Shown here one piece after another: positions 1 to 11,283 of a stretch of 64,000 nucleotides of DNA; position 1 is the first letter of the stretch, and each line of letters opens with the position of its first letter. This DNA is from Agelas oroides. Its lineage: Eukaryota > Porifera > Demospongiae > Agelasida > Agelasidae. A program made the position numbers and the translations under genes. Location of the stretch: NCBI GenBank assembly GCA_949130485.1, contig OX422188.1:5685807-5749806 (forward strand). The letters run 5' to 3'. The notes under the pieces are model-generated. The model worked only from the letters and a program-made list of their open reading frames with translations. It was not told the origin of the DNA and searched no databases.

Positions 1-463
1 TAAGTACCATATCATAGTTTGTTTACGCAACTGCTTGCCCTCGTACAGTAGATGCTTACGCTCCAGCTTTCCCTCTTCGTAATTACGTCTTCACTCACGC
101 TGAAACACTCATATATTCTTTCTGTCGTACATATGCCATATGTCTTAATCATGTCTTAATGCTGCATTCGGACAAAAGTAAAATTTTCAATCAGCAAGTT
201 GCAACATGCTAAGTGAAAATTCGTACTTTTGCTCAGTCATGCTTGCCCCAATTAGGCTTAAGGACAAAAGATGATAGGCCGAGTCCATGATTGCTACACT
301 CATAGTACATAATACTATGTGGTCAAGATGATGATGTTTAAAATGCGAGATCACTCCAGTGCACTCTTATGAATACAATTAAGTCTGCAAATCTAGGGAA
401 ATTTGAGACCAGGTTGGATAAATCTTGTATACCAGGATAGCACAAAGCTGCAGGACATCTTAC
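1..463. other. Intron of gene 3, no feature seen
   Basis: This stretch follows the donor of the EGF-like exon on the minus strand. I see no exon, RNA gene or repeat in it. Confidence 0.4.
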
Positions 464-550
464 CAGAACAGTCACTCCCGGTGAACCCAGTGGGACAATC
501 ACATATCTCTGTGCTAGTATTGAAAGTTCCACCATTTAGACACATCAGTT
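464..550 (-). CDS. Gene 3 EGF-like exon
   Basis: The 87-nt, phase 1 to 1 exon encodes LMCLNGGTFNTSTEICDCPT and GFTGSDCS, a compact EGF with the C.NGG start and C.CP.GF.G..C end. Confidence 0.8.
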
Positions 551-3500
551 CTGCACACGAATAACATTCATGTTAACACAACAATCATAATGTGTACTAG
601 GTACTGTGCACAGTGCAAATGGACTGAACACACATCAAACTATTGCCACAATATAGAGATGTATATAGGTTGAAGTTGTAGAACTTAAACTTACGACAGA
701 GAGGTGCAGTTCCAGACCACATTTCATCTACCTGGCAGGTACGTGTCATGTTTCCAACCAGTAAATATCGATTGTTACAGTTATAAGTGGCCACTTGGTC
801 CAAAGTTGTTCCCTGGGGAGTATCCACTGTACCATTGCCTGGATTGGTGAGTGCACCACAGTCAATAACTGAACGATTCTGGAAGAGAAGTCAACATTTT
901 AACAAGCCAGTCATAAAGTTTTAGTGTGTTACTAGACTCTGACATGCTACTTTGTTGCAACTCATTAACCTTGTGTGCACTCATTCACAACTGTGTGCAC
1001 TCAAAGCACTCAAAACTAGCATGAACTGATACATGGGTTCAAATGCATGTTCCACACAAGTTGTTGGCACATTAATTTACTGATGTAAGCTAAAGGACAA
1101 ATATCCTACATGCAAAGCATATTGCAATAACATGCATTTCCAAAATTGCAGATCAATTTCCTAGCTTTACTGACTAGCTAGTAGTACATACATCAAGTAA
1201 TGTGAATTTGTTTGCTAACTTAGATTGCATGCAGCCTGTGTTGTTTCTTGTAGTTGCTTAATTATGCCATTCTCACATAATATTAAAGGTACGTATTTGG
1301 AACACTTGAGCGTACCTCATTTTGACTTCAATTATGCTGGGATCTAGTTTTTGAAAATTCATCCAAAGGTATGCTCAGCAACTCTGAACAAATTTGTGAC
1401 TCTAACCACACCTACTCGTTAGTGAGCTTTCGGTAGTCAAGGCTTGCAACAAACAAATGGTTTGTTCAGAACAAAAACTGCTTACAGTACTAGAAATGGA
1501 GCCTCTACAAGGTGAAAGAGACATTTTCTAAGCCCATTGGGGAAAGACATGTTTCACCCAACAATGATCAAGGCCTTTCTACAGCCCGCCACAACAGCTG
1601 CCATGTGCATAGCTTCCCATGCATGCCTAAATTAGCCTGCCTCTCCTATGTTCCTCAATTTCTGTATATACCTCCAAAGTGCATTGCACCACCCGTGAGG
1701 TCAAAGTAAGATGATGCTTATAAGCGTCAAGAATAAGACTTAGGAGCTAGTAGAGGAATTGCAAAAGCAGTTTTATCGTTGTCACAGGGGTGTATGGGCC
1801 TACAGCTCAGTAGATTTTGCAAACTCTACACATTGACTCATTGACTTGTTTCATATCAACATGGAGATCTTTATGTACCGTCATTATTCAAATAGAACGG
1901 TAGGAAATTAAATAATTTCAAATCTGGCTTCTGCTAGATTAGATTCACAAAACTACCAGGAACACAATTTCTTCTGTTGGATTAGATCTACCGCTGTAAT
2001 GGAAGCACATTTTCCAAGAAAAACACTAGCCACGTGCGAGGCCTCTTTGTCCCAGGGAGTGTTGCTTGCAGTACTAAATTACCATAGGCATTCCCAGTAG
2101 TGTATAGGCTCCAGAAACTTCAATCGTCTGAGCATCCCGTTCTGTCTGCCAGCGATTATTCTCCGTACTTGTTTTGATAAGAACACGGTCTGGGTGCACT
2201 ACAACGCCTCTGCAGTGACTTCACAAGCGTTGCTTTGATAAGAACGCTTCCTGGTGCACTAAACAGACCCGTTCTGACCGTGACTTCGCCGTGTTTTGTT
2301 TTGCTAAGAACGCTTCGTGGTGTCTGCTACTACGCGCGCTCTTCCGCTAAATTGGATTTACTCGAAAATAATTTGTGCAGCTACCTTCCGAATAATTGGA
2401 TTAACAAAAGTCGCAAAAATAGAATTTCTTCCGCCAGATTGGATCTACCATTCTATTAGAATAATGACGGTATCAACACCATTAAGTTATGATTGGTAAT
2501 GCTAATATAACATCTACTTACAAGTATTGGGCCTGCAACAGGATAGAAATATGTCAAGCGTTGCTGCACAGTAACAAACCTGAAAGATGAGACACACAGC
2601 ATACATGCAAACTGGTAAACTAATTAGCTCATCAATGTAGTCAATAGATTGTTGATTGAATATGGATGAGTGAACGTGACGTAAGCATGCTACCAATGAG
2701 ACACAAATCTGCTACGTACCTCCAAATCTTCTCATAATTATGACCGTTTTCCTAAGTTAGATCATGACCATAAGGTTGTGTGGGCCCACTGACCTTCTTT
2801 TTTGGTTCGCAAAATGTGTTACAGTTTGACCGTGACTTTTTTTTACAAGCACGCATGATTAATAAATACTTACCAAAACTGAATCTGTTCTGGCAGTTGT
2901 AGGTACTCTTCAGATGAGCTGGGACGGGACGGAGCTTCCCAGTACAGGTCAAGAGACATGAGGTTATCAGGTAAATTCTGTGTAGCTGCATTCTGTTTAA
3001 ATGTGCATGTGTTTGTATTGTGTGTACGTACATGTACATGTTGGCATGTTTTGTGTGTGTGTGTATGTGTGTGGAGTATGTATGTGTACTTTAATATCAT
3101 GCAAAGACCTATACTCAAGTGTTGGTTAGTTTCATGATTATTATTCCGTTGTTCCGTTTGTGTTTTGTTCCCCACTACTATAGTATCTTACATCAAAGGG
3201 TCCTTCAGAGGAAGTCAGACTCCGATTGCATTCAACTGTGTGGTATGTGTCCATCTGGGTGACCCATGTCCCCCAGATGGTGCTCCCTGTGTCAAAGTCT
3301 TCAGTACTATTTCTTGCTTCTACCATGAAGCCCTCAAATGTAGAAGTTGAAGTGGAATTTAATTGCACTGCAGGGAGAAAAGGGACATGGATGAACAAAG
3401 AGAATACAAACACACTATATACAGTCTACTCACAATGGTATGTTTGTCCAAACTGATAGGTTGTGTCCATGTCCATAGGAGTCAATGTATTCAATCTGCT

Positions 3501-3707
3501 ACTTTCTGCATTCACTGTTCCCACCACTCTCAGCTCATATGGACATGCGTTGCCACATTCCATGGGAGACACAACATCCCCATCAAAATTGGTATGCATC
3601 ACCAGCATGTTGTAGCAGGACTCTGATCTTGCTCCATCTCGGTAGCTCAGAGAGAGGGGTAGGTAGGTGAGGGTGAGAGAGGCCAGGAAGAGCACACTGA
3701 AGGGCAT
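464..3707 (-). CDS. Reeler-sushi-EGF protein, 5' part (3' end outside window)
   Basis: Recognised exons: 3434-3707 (signal peptide MPFSVLFLASLTLTYLPLSL, then SESCYNMLVMHTNFDGD), 3192-3367 (TFEGFMVEARNS and GSTIWGTWV), 2874-2992 (NAATQNLPDNLMSLDLYWEA), 2522-2579 (FVTVQQRLTYFYPVAGPIL), 695-868 (sushi/CCP) and 464-550 (EGF-like). The first four match gene 2 in length and phase. The sushi exon needs phase 1 but the fourth exon ends in phase 0, so at least one small exon between 869 and 2521 is unrecognised. The gene continues left of position 464. It is probably another secreted or membrane recognition protein of the same family. Confidence 0.78.
695..868 (-). CDS. Gene 3 sushi (CCP) exon
   Basis: The 174-nt, phase 1 to 1 exon encodes IDCGALTNPGNGTVDTPQGT, ATYNCNNRYLLVG, TRTCQVDEMWSGTAPLC. 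The four cysteines and the W near the end are those of a complement control domain. An acceptor 10 nt further out (878) is possible but breaks the usual phase. Confidence 0.82.
869..2521. other. Intron region of gene 3, with an expected but unseen small exon
   Basis: It contains an inverted-repeat element at 1876-2472. Around 1380-1510 is a stretch similar to 4620-4757. The splice phases on either side demand a further small exon that I could not locate with confidence. Confidence 0.5.
1876..2472. mobile_element. Inverted-repeat element (about 0.6 kb)
   Basis: The ends are near-perfect inverted repeats of about 28 bp starting TACCGTCATTATTC. Internal 60-bp imperfect direct repeats (2165-2330) share gataagaacgcttc-like motifs. 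No coding capacity is seen, so it is probably a non-autonomous DNA transposon. Confidence 0.65.
2522..2992 (-). CDS. Gene 3 exons 3 and 4 (2874-2992 and 2522-2579)
   Basis: Lengths (119 and 58 nt) and phases are identical to gene 2. They encode DLYWEAPSRPSSSEE, EQIQFW and FVTVQQRLTYFYPVAG, the end of the Reeler-like unit. Confidence 0.78.
3192..3367 (-). CDS. Gene 3 exon 2: Reeler-like core
   Basis: The exon encodes STSTFEGFMVEARNSTEDFD, GSTIWGTWVTQMD and VECNRSLTSSEGPFD. It is 66 nt shorter than gene 2's exon 2 through loop deletions. Confidence 0.8.
3434..3707 (-). CDS. Gene 3 exon 1: signal peptide and Reeler-like start
   Basis: ATG is at 3705-3707. After the signal, SYRDGARSESCYNMLVMHTN is identical to gene 2; later residues (NAESSRLNTLTPMDMDTTYQ) include a seven-residue insert relative to it. 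The donor is gtgagt, phase 1. Confidence 0.86.
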
Positions 3708-4114
3708 CTTGTGCCTAAGTTAGTCTGTCAATCCAACTCTGTATGTGTACATATATTGACACTTCAAATGACACGAGTATGATGTGAAACTTGTCAGCAT
3801 GAGTAACTGTAAAATTAATGAATTCAAATATTGACACCCTAAATGCAACTATAGACAACCTGTATTGGTCCACACCAAACTGGCCAGCAATACAGACATA
3901 CATACATATGTGACTAAAGCATTTGTACAACAAGCAGTGGCTATCTGAATACTGTGTTACTGTTTACGTGTAATCAAAGTGAAAGCATAACCTAAAGTGT
4001 TGCTAGTTTATCGCTAGTTTGTCAAGGTTATCAATACATTGTAATGGTGTTTGTACACCAGCTTGATATCAGTAAGGTGTACACGCTTCAGTTAACTCAA
4101 CACAGCCCTATTAA

Positions 4115-4245
<131 letters not shown>

Positions 4246-4519
4246 AGGTTTGTGGGGAGGTGGGGGCATACCTCTAAATTAACCCAATAACCATTCTCTA
4301 ATAGTAGGCTATGGATACCTTCCATATTTCAGCTTCTGCTTGGAGCTAGCACTAGAAACTTGAGTTCACCTTCCTCTATTTCACCTCAAAACATCTAAAG
4401 TCTCTTTATTCCAATGCAATGCAAGAGTTCTAAGCATTCAAACTGAGAAAACCACACAGCATGGGCTCTCTCCTGATGGAAAGAATTTTCCGAGTTCTGA
4501 TGACACATACTGAGTGGCT

Positions 4520-4757
4520 GCTGGGTGTGCGACTGAGGCATTTCAGTCCCGCCTGTAATGTACACAAGCCAGGGTGTCCTGGGTTCGATTCCCGGCAACT
4601 GCCGGCCTTTTCACTTTTCTCTATTTTCGCCTCTAAATTCTCTTTAGCTACACCCACTCAATAGTGAACTTTCAATGGTCAGGGCTTTGCGACCAGCAAA
4701 TGCCCCTCCTAACTGAAAACTGCCTATAGTTCTAGAAATGTTGCTTCTACAAGGGGA
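4520..4757 (+). repeat. Possible tRNA-derived SINE
   Basis: gggttcgattcccgg at about 4579-4594 looks like a tRNA T-arm / RNA polymerase III B box. The body downstream (through ttctagaaatg) recurs at about 1380-1510 and inverted at about 16983-17100. A complete tRNA cloverleaf is not evident. Confidence 0.4.
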
Positions 4758-5977
4758 AAGGAGTGGTTTCTATGCATGCCTGTTTGTGCTAACAAAGTGA
4801 GAAATTGTCCAGCCAGTGCCAACCAAGGCCATTTTACAGCCATTCAAGATGTGCAGGGCACCCCGTGCTGAACACCCACACACATCCCTTTTTGCTAGCG
4901 TAAAACCTATCTTCAAGACGGATTGTGATAACATGCAGCCAAAGTCAGACAACACTAAATGGCATCATCAGTGGTTAAATGGTTAAGCTACTATACTCTG
5001 TGCTTGCTAGTAGGCTTACCTGGTATTTATTTTGTTTTCATAGCCTAATTGTGCTTGGAGTAATTTGTATAGTCAAACATCCATACTATTCGGGGGAGGC
5101 AGACGCTCACTTGAGTGGAATGTGACTGTACTCTATTCAGATTACTCAAGCGTTAGAGTCTAATTATAAACAGTAGCTAGCTAGCTAACTCTATATGAAA
5201 TTTGATAGTGGTAATTTGTACATGCAGCATGCAGTTAGGCCTGATGAAGGTTGCTATCTATCTATCTATAAATAAAAATATTTATACATCGTCATATGAC
5301 ACGTGGATACATGTAGTTATGTCCAACAGCAACTGTCAAGTACACTATATAGCTGTATAAACCTTGCCTAGCATCATAGTATAAACAGCACTGGATTGAC
5401 CCAAGTACAATCTCAGATTCTCCTTTGGTTACAGAATATCACTTTATATCACTTTTGGTCTGAGGAAGCAGCATAAGTTGAATATACTTCAGCTCAGCAC
5501 ATCACGACAAGGCCATGCAACTCACATGAGACAGAAAAATCACCTTTCAATGACTTGATCACCTTCAAATGATCTTGAAACAACATTATTGGAGAAATGG
5601 GTGCCAGTTTCCACATTCTGCGTCATTTTGGCAGGCTTATTACTGTTAGTTACCCAATACAAGTTCCCACTACATTACTAAAGAGGAGTCAGATAACACA
5701 TAATTATGGTTAATGGTTGACGGTTGTGAGTAATAGTTTGTTTTCCATGACTGACACCTATATTATGTTAACGCCAACGGAGCGTCAGCAGTGCTTTATG
5801 CTATTGGCACACGTTGAAGCGGTGGTACGCCGTAAATCGGGGAAGCCAAACGATCCCCGCCTGTGAATTACACAGTCATCAAAGAACCGTCTAAGTTAAA
5901 CCTTTACAAACTGGAACTAAATTCAATACACTCACTTGCTCCAAAGGAGTAGCTACTGTAGCTGGCTGTGACAACTT

Positions 5978-6061
5978 CTAGTCTCGTCCCCAGACCCTCC
6001 GCGCCACGCCTCTCCAATTTTCCGACGGGGCGTGGCGCGGAGGGTCTGGGGACGAGACTAG
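5978..6061. mobile_element. Perfect hairpin element, 33-bp arms
   Basis: The arms starting CTAGTCTCGTCCCCAGACCC are exact reverse complements around an 18-bp loop. The ends belong to the TAGYCTCGT foldback family seen elsewhere in the window. A second, imperfect hairpin of the same type follows at 6132-6183. Confidence 0.85.
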
Positions 6062-6240
6062 TTTACTTCAGCGTTCCGGTGTCTGACTCCTTGGTGCCCC
6101 CGTGCAAAATTTCTGCGGTACCCGCGCAAATAAGTGCCCAGACCCCCTTCGACAAAAATCGAAGGGGTCTGAGCGTGAGACTAACCTAGCAAATCAAAAC
6201 GGCAAAACTCACTTCTCAAGCAAATCTCGGTGGCCTATCA

Positions 6241-6722
6241 ATTGACTTAAAATAGAGGAAAATTCCATGGGTGTCTCATGGGACTGATTTAAGTCACCAG
6301 AATCCATGGGACACCCATGGGAACGTTTTAAGTCACTACGGCCTAGATGACTTAAGTTGCCTAGTGTGCTGTGATATATACTACTCTATCCTACTTCTCT
6401 TGGGACCACTGTAACTAAAGAGTACGCCCCTGATCATCAGAGAACGTCCCTACTGATTACCAACTCTGGCAAGATAGTCCCATGAGTAATACTCCCCACA
6501 CTATTTCATGGGACTATATTAAGTAAAAGTATGCCCCTGTCATCTCACATTATCAGAGTAAGTCCCTGCCAATTATCAAGTCGCTGGCAGCTGGTGGTCC
6601 CATGAGTAATACACTCCACTGGTGGGACAATTTTAAGTCAAGTTATTGAATTTGAGGCACATGCTTCTGTCATTCTACCTCATCAAAGTAAGTCCCTGTC
6701 AGTTACCAAGTTACTTGCATCA
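6241..6722. repeat. Degenerate repeats and inverted repeats (acttaaaa..gtcccatg)
   Basis: 6241-6340 folds on itself (ttgacttaaaa...catgggtgtc against gacacccatg..ttttaagtcac). 6419-6722 contains two to three degenerate copies of a unit of roughly 115 bp with cgtccct and cccatgagtaata motifs. It is probably a decayed non-autonomous element. Confidence 0.5.
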
Positions 6723-6974
6723 TTGACTATATATGTTGCAACGCAGCAGCCCTGCATTAAGAATACTGTAATACCGTGCAGTCCCACTTCCAGAGTTTCG
6801 TTGCACTGTATACCGCAGTATTGTAGTACTGCAGTCCTGCTTCCAGAGCAATGCAGTGTTAAAGCTCCACATCCAGAGAACTGTCATACATGTACAGTAA
6901 CTTTAGACTATTGCAGTGCTAGAGCCCCACCTCCATGCAGAGTACTGTGAATAGCAAAATTTATAGTACCTCTA

Positions 6975-7140
6975 GAGAAATGGACTGCTACAGGCCTACA
7001 GCCCCACCCCCACAGTATTGTACCACCTTTACAGTACCTTAATGAACAATGGCTGGTACAGGCCTACAGCCCCACCCCCACAGTACTGTACCACCTTTAC
7101 AGTACCTTAATGAACAATGGCTGGTACAGACCTACAGCCC
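6975..7140. repeat. Tandem repeat, about 70-bp unit
   Basis: Just over two near-identical copies containing ctacagccccaccccca and ccacctttacagtacctt. Confidence 0.8.
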
Positions 7141-8440
7141 CACCTCCATGGTATTGCAGCACAGTTCTGATATAGAGGATATACAGCTTCGCCTCCAGTG
7201 TACTAAAGCACAGTCCAAGAAATTGCTCATAAAATCACAATAGTGAAATCTGGGAAGCATGACATGTAAGGAACATAAAGTAGCCTTGCAATTATCAAAG
7301 GTCTTCAACTAAATTAGGCACAGTTCTTAAACAATATGTGTTACTCGTCAGATGCTAATAACTGGGCTCAGTGGTGGATGAGGTTCAATCACCTTGCTGT
7401 GATATATTCCACCAAAGTATATATGGGATAAATTATCTTTGACTATATACAAATGCTGTAAAGGGGTACTTTTAGTTGTAGTTAACTACCATTTTTGGGT
7501 GAGTGGTTTAGTTGTAGTTTTTAATTAGGTAATTGACTAAGGCAGCATCAATTTTAGTTTTAGTTTTAATTACTAAAAGATTTCATCCCTTACTAAGATG
7601 CATGATTAACTAAAACAACACTGGGCAAAGGTAACATCTTACTAAGCTTTATCCTCACACTCTGTAATGTACAGTCGCTACAGTATATTTTTTACTGTGT
7701 GTTTAAAAACCACTGGGAATTAATGTGTCCTTACCTGCCTGGTACAAAGTATCATACTCAAGTTGATCATTTCAATGTCTTTGTTATGAAATTTTACTTT
7801 CACAAAGTGCTTACAGTTGCTTTCTTTAGTATGCTGTTCCGGAGGCTGAGGCTGAGTCGAAAATTGATCAAACAGAATCAGAAGGAGATGAGTAGGAAAG
7901 GCATGGAGATGGAGTTGCTCCTCACCGAGTGCCTGCTATCCCTAAGAAAGGTATTTATAAGCCCCAAAATTGCACTCATGGATTTGTAATTACCAAGTTT
8001 GTTTTTCGTGCAATGGCAAGTAATTAGAGAGAGCCTCACCACTCTCTGCCCTGACCAATAGCACGAGTTAGCCTTGTGTTTTAGCTTCTCGGGCTGAATA
8101 TTAGTGTTGCTTACGTAGCCCACTTGCAATCCTCTTGTCCTTCCAAGCGTGCCCATGCAGTGTTTGTATGAACAACTTTGATTCACTCTCTGCTTGTGGG
8201 GTAGGCCTCACAGCACTACTAGCAGCAGCCCTTAGGATTGTATTCCAGCAGCTGCTCATAAAATCGCATACTAAACAGATCCTCTAAAGCATACACTGAT
8301 GGAGTGTATATCATGGACTGCACTTACATAAACATGCATCTTTACAACATGTATACATGCACACACAACACAAACACATGCAACACTTAAACACAATGCA
8401 GCTACACAGAATTCATTCATAATGTTCTACATAACTATAC

Positions 8441-9030
8441 TTCAAAAGGCCCTTCATTGGAGTCCAAACTTCGATTGCACTCAACTGCATGGTACAGGAA
8501 GTCATTTAGACCATACCCAGACCTCACTTGGTTTGGATGAGTACTCTCGTGTGTCTCAACCATCAAATGTAGCAGTTGTAGCAGAAATTATTATTGCACT
8601 ATAGAGATATTATTAAACACATGCCAAAAAATAGGCGCAAAGAGAGTACATATACATTATAGACTAAAAGGTGCTAGCTACATACATAAACTCCTCAAGT
8701 TCACACAATTGAAAACCTGGAACATGTAAAGAAGCATTCCTAATCTCCCTGATTAGACCAGCCAGAGCATTATCAGAGTTACAATACACCTTAACATGCC
8801 TGAAACCAAAACAACAATTATAACAAAAGGACCAGGGAAAAGATGCAGCAACAGAAAATACATATAATTTTATTAATATGAACAAACAGAATGACAGGAA
8901 CAAACACACCACAGAATACAGAGAGGAATTAAAGAACATACTTTTACTCCATACAGTCTAATTACAATGATGTGTTTTTCCACACCAATAGGTTGTTTCC
9001 AATGGGGCCAAATGATAGTCTGCAAGCACC
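8441..9030 (-). pseudogene. Decayed copy of Reeler-gene exons 1-2
   Basis: 8441-8577 matches part of exon 2 of gene 2 (the ECNRSLDSNEGPFE-coding stretch). 8970-9030 matches the end of exon 1 (a decayed form of PMETTYQCGETYH). The intron sequence between them, around 8900-8965, also resembles gene 2's intron 1. The signal-peptide part is missing, the donors are altered (gtatag, gtaatt), and part of exon 2 is lost. This is a degraded third copy of the N-terminal module. Confidence 0.7.
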
Positions 9031-11252
9031 AAAAGAATTTTAGAATTGTGACTTCATGGAGTAGTTTGCACTATGTTTATTAGGGTAGACTTGTTCCCAG
9101 GCTCCTCTTGGGAATGAGGCTACTTTATGTTACAACAAATGACTTACCTTGTCGTGATCATAATAGAAGTGTTTGGTAGGTGTTCTGACTGATGACATCA
9201 AGGCATGGAATCTTGGATCATGGTACAGATAACCGATTAAGGGAGTGGAGACATGTGCAAAGGTCTATACAGCTAGCTAGCTATATATGTGCACTTGTAA
9301 TTAATGTACTCTGGAAGAAATGAAATACCACATGAATACATCATGTTACCTTATTTTAGAGAGTTCAAAATGACTTACATAATCGGAGAGTTTACTCCTT
9401 TCCTGTTGGCATCCACATCTACGTGAAGTGGTCTGTCAGGACCCTTAAAACAGTGGTTGAAACTTTGAAGATAAGCTCAGACTAAATTAATTTTTAAGGG
9501 TTAACTGCAGTGGCACGTGAGAAGTACTGGTGCATGAGGTATGAAGTGCATAAGTGAGCGGGATCGATCATCGATCCTTAGCCATTAATGCTCTAATTGT
9601 AGTATAAGTGATTTCAGTAGATGATGGGTCCATGAAGAGCACAGAGTGAAGTATTCACCAGAGCTAGTGTAGAAGTATATAACCACTAATACCAGGCACT
9701 TCTCTGTGATTTACAAGTACTAGGGTACAAGACTATAGGCTACCAATGTATGCTTCCACTGGACATAGACAGTATAAGATTTAGTGGGGAATCTTCAGGT
9801 ACTAGAATCTGATTCATTTAGGATACACAAATGTATCATAGGTCACATTGAGTGGATAATTCAATGTATTATGCCCTTCAGTTTGCAATTTCTAACAAGA
9901 TCCAGTCAGCACACAGGATGTTAAAAGGTTCAGAACAAAAATGTGTGTAAATTACACCCTATAATAGTATGTGTCCCTTCTGGCTGCAGTTCACAAACTG
10001 ATCTTGATGTTGCACAGGCAACCATGCATGGTCAGTCTCTGTCACCACATCCTGGAGCTAACTACTGGGTGGATGTGCCTAATACTATTGAAATGTTCCA
10101 GTTATTTAGCAGCTCTATAGCCCTCCAGTATAGGCCCAGCTCTCCACCCAAAAGGAGAGCTGTTGCTTACAATAAATAGGTTGTGACCACAAGTCTTGCA
10201 TACTGATTATACTGTAGGATTGAAAGGGTGTGTAGAATTCATAACAGTAAGAGCACTAAACTTCATGTTAATTACCCTACACAACTAGATTGGGCTAGTG
10301 CTAACAATGACAGTCTGAATCCTCATCATGTCATGCTCATTACTCAGGCACATGTCAACAGCCCATCACGGCATGTACAAATTAACTTTAATACATTGAT
10401 GATGGCTAGGCAGATATGTTTTACTCTCAGACAACTGACCATTGTGTGGTTTGGAAATGAGACTAAAGTATATAACATTTTGGTCAGTATGTGTTCATGG
10501 TGAGTGTAGCAGTATTATTGCATCTGACCGTTTAGACCAAGCAAAGAAATGCTGCCAAATTACTGACAGCGTACCCACCATACACTACAGCAAGGCTTGA
10601 TATTGTGGGTGGACAAGCAGTGTCTGTAGCACTTGATTTAGCTGAAATCACCCATACTGTCTGGTTTACAAGGTACCTCAACTTTGAAGGGAGTCGTCAC
10701 AGTTGCTGGCATTGCAGTTATTTGGATTTGTAAATCAGCAATACTAAGTTGACTAGCCTTGTTCCCATGCTTCTCCATACCATTAATTTTCTGAATGCAG
10801 CAGCATGATTTCAATAAGAGAATTTCAAATAGCTTTGTGCCCATACAGGCTCCTGAATTTGAAGAGTATAAAAATCACAAATTCCATTCTCTACTTGCTG
10901 AGAGTGATAATCAATCAACATGTAAATAGTTTTAATGCACATACATTGTTCTATAAGAGTGCACACAAAAACTCTATATAAATTGTGAAGAATGTGCATT
11001 TGCACCTATGAAGTTTTTTTTTGTTTTTTTTTTTTGTGGGGGGGGGGGGGGGGGGGGGTGCATTTACTTAAACAGTTCTGAGAACACATTCATTGTGTTA
11101 TAAATGGATGGAAATACTAAAAGGAAAACCGGTTATGAACAGCAAGGTAGGGAGGGAAGTAGCAAATCAGAGAGATATAAAATGTGGCGGCAGACCACCA
11201 AAAACCAGAGCAACAAGTCTGTGGTTCGAGATGGGGAAAAGCAGGTGGGTGC

Positions 11253-11283
<31 letters not shown>

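Noticed and set aside
4560..4600. Functional tRNA gene
   Set aside because: Only a T-arm-like motif is present; I could not fold a matching acceptor stem, D-arm and anticodon arm. A tRNA-derived repeat is more likely.
7699..8186. Overlapping open frames of 96 and 102 codons on opposite strands
   Set aside because: No domain pattern, no splice context and no similarity to the neighbouring genes; probably chance frames.
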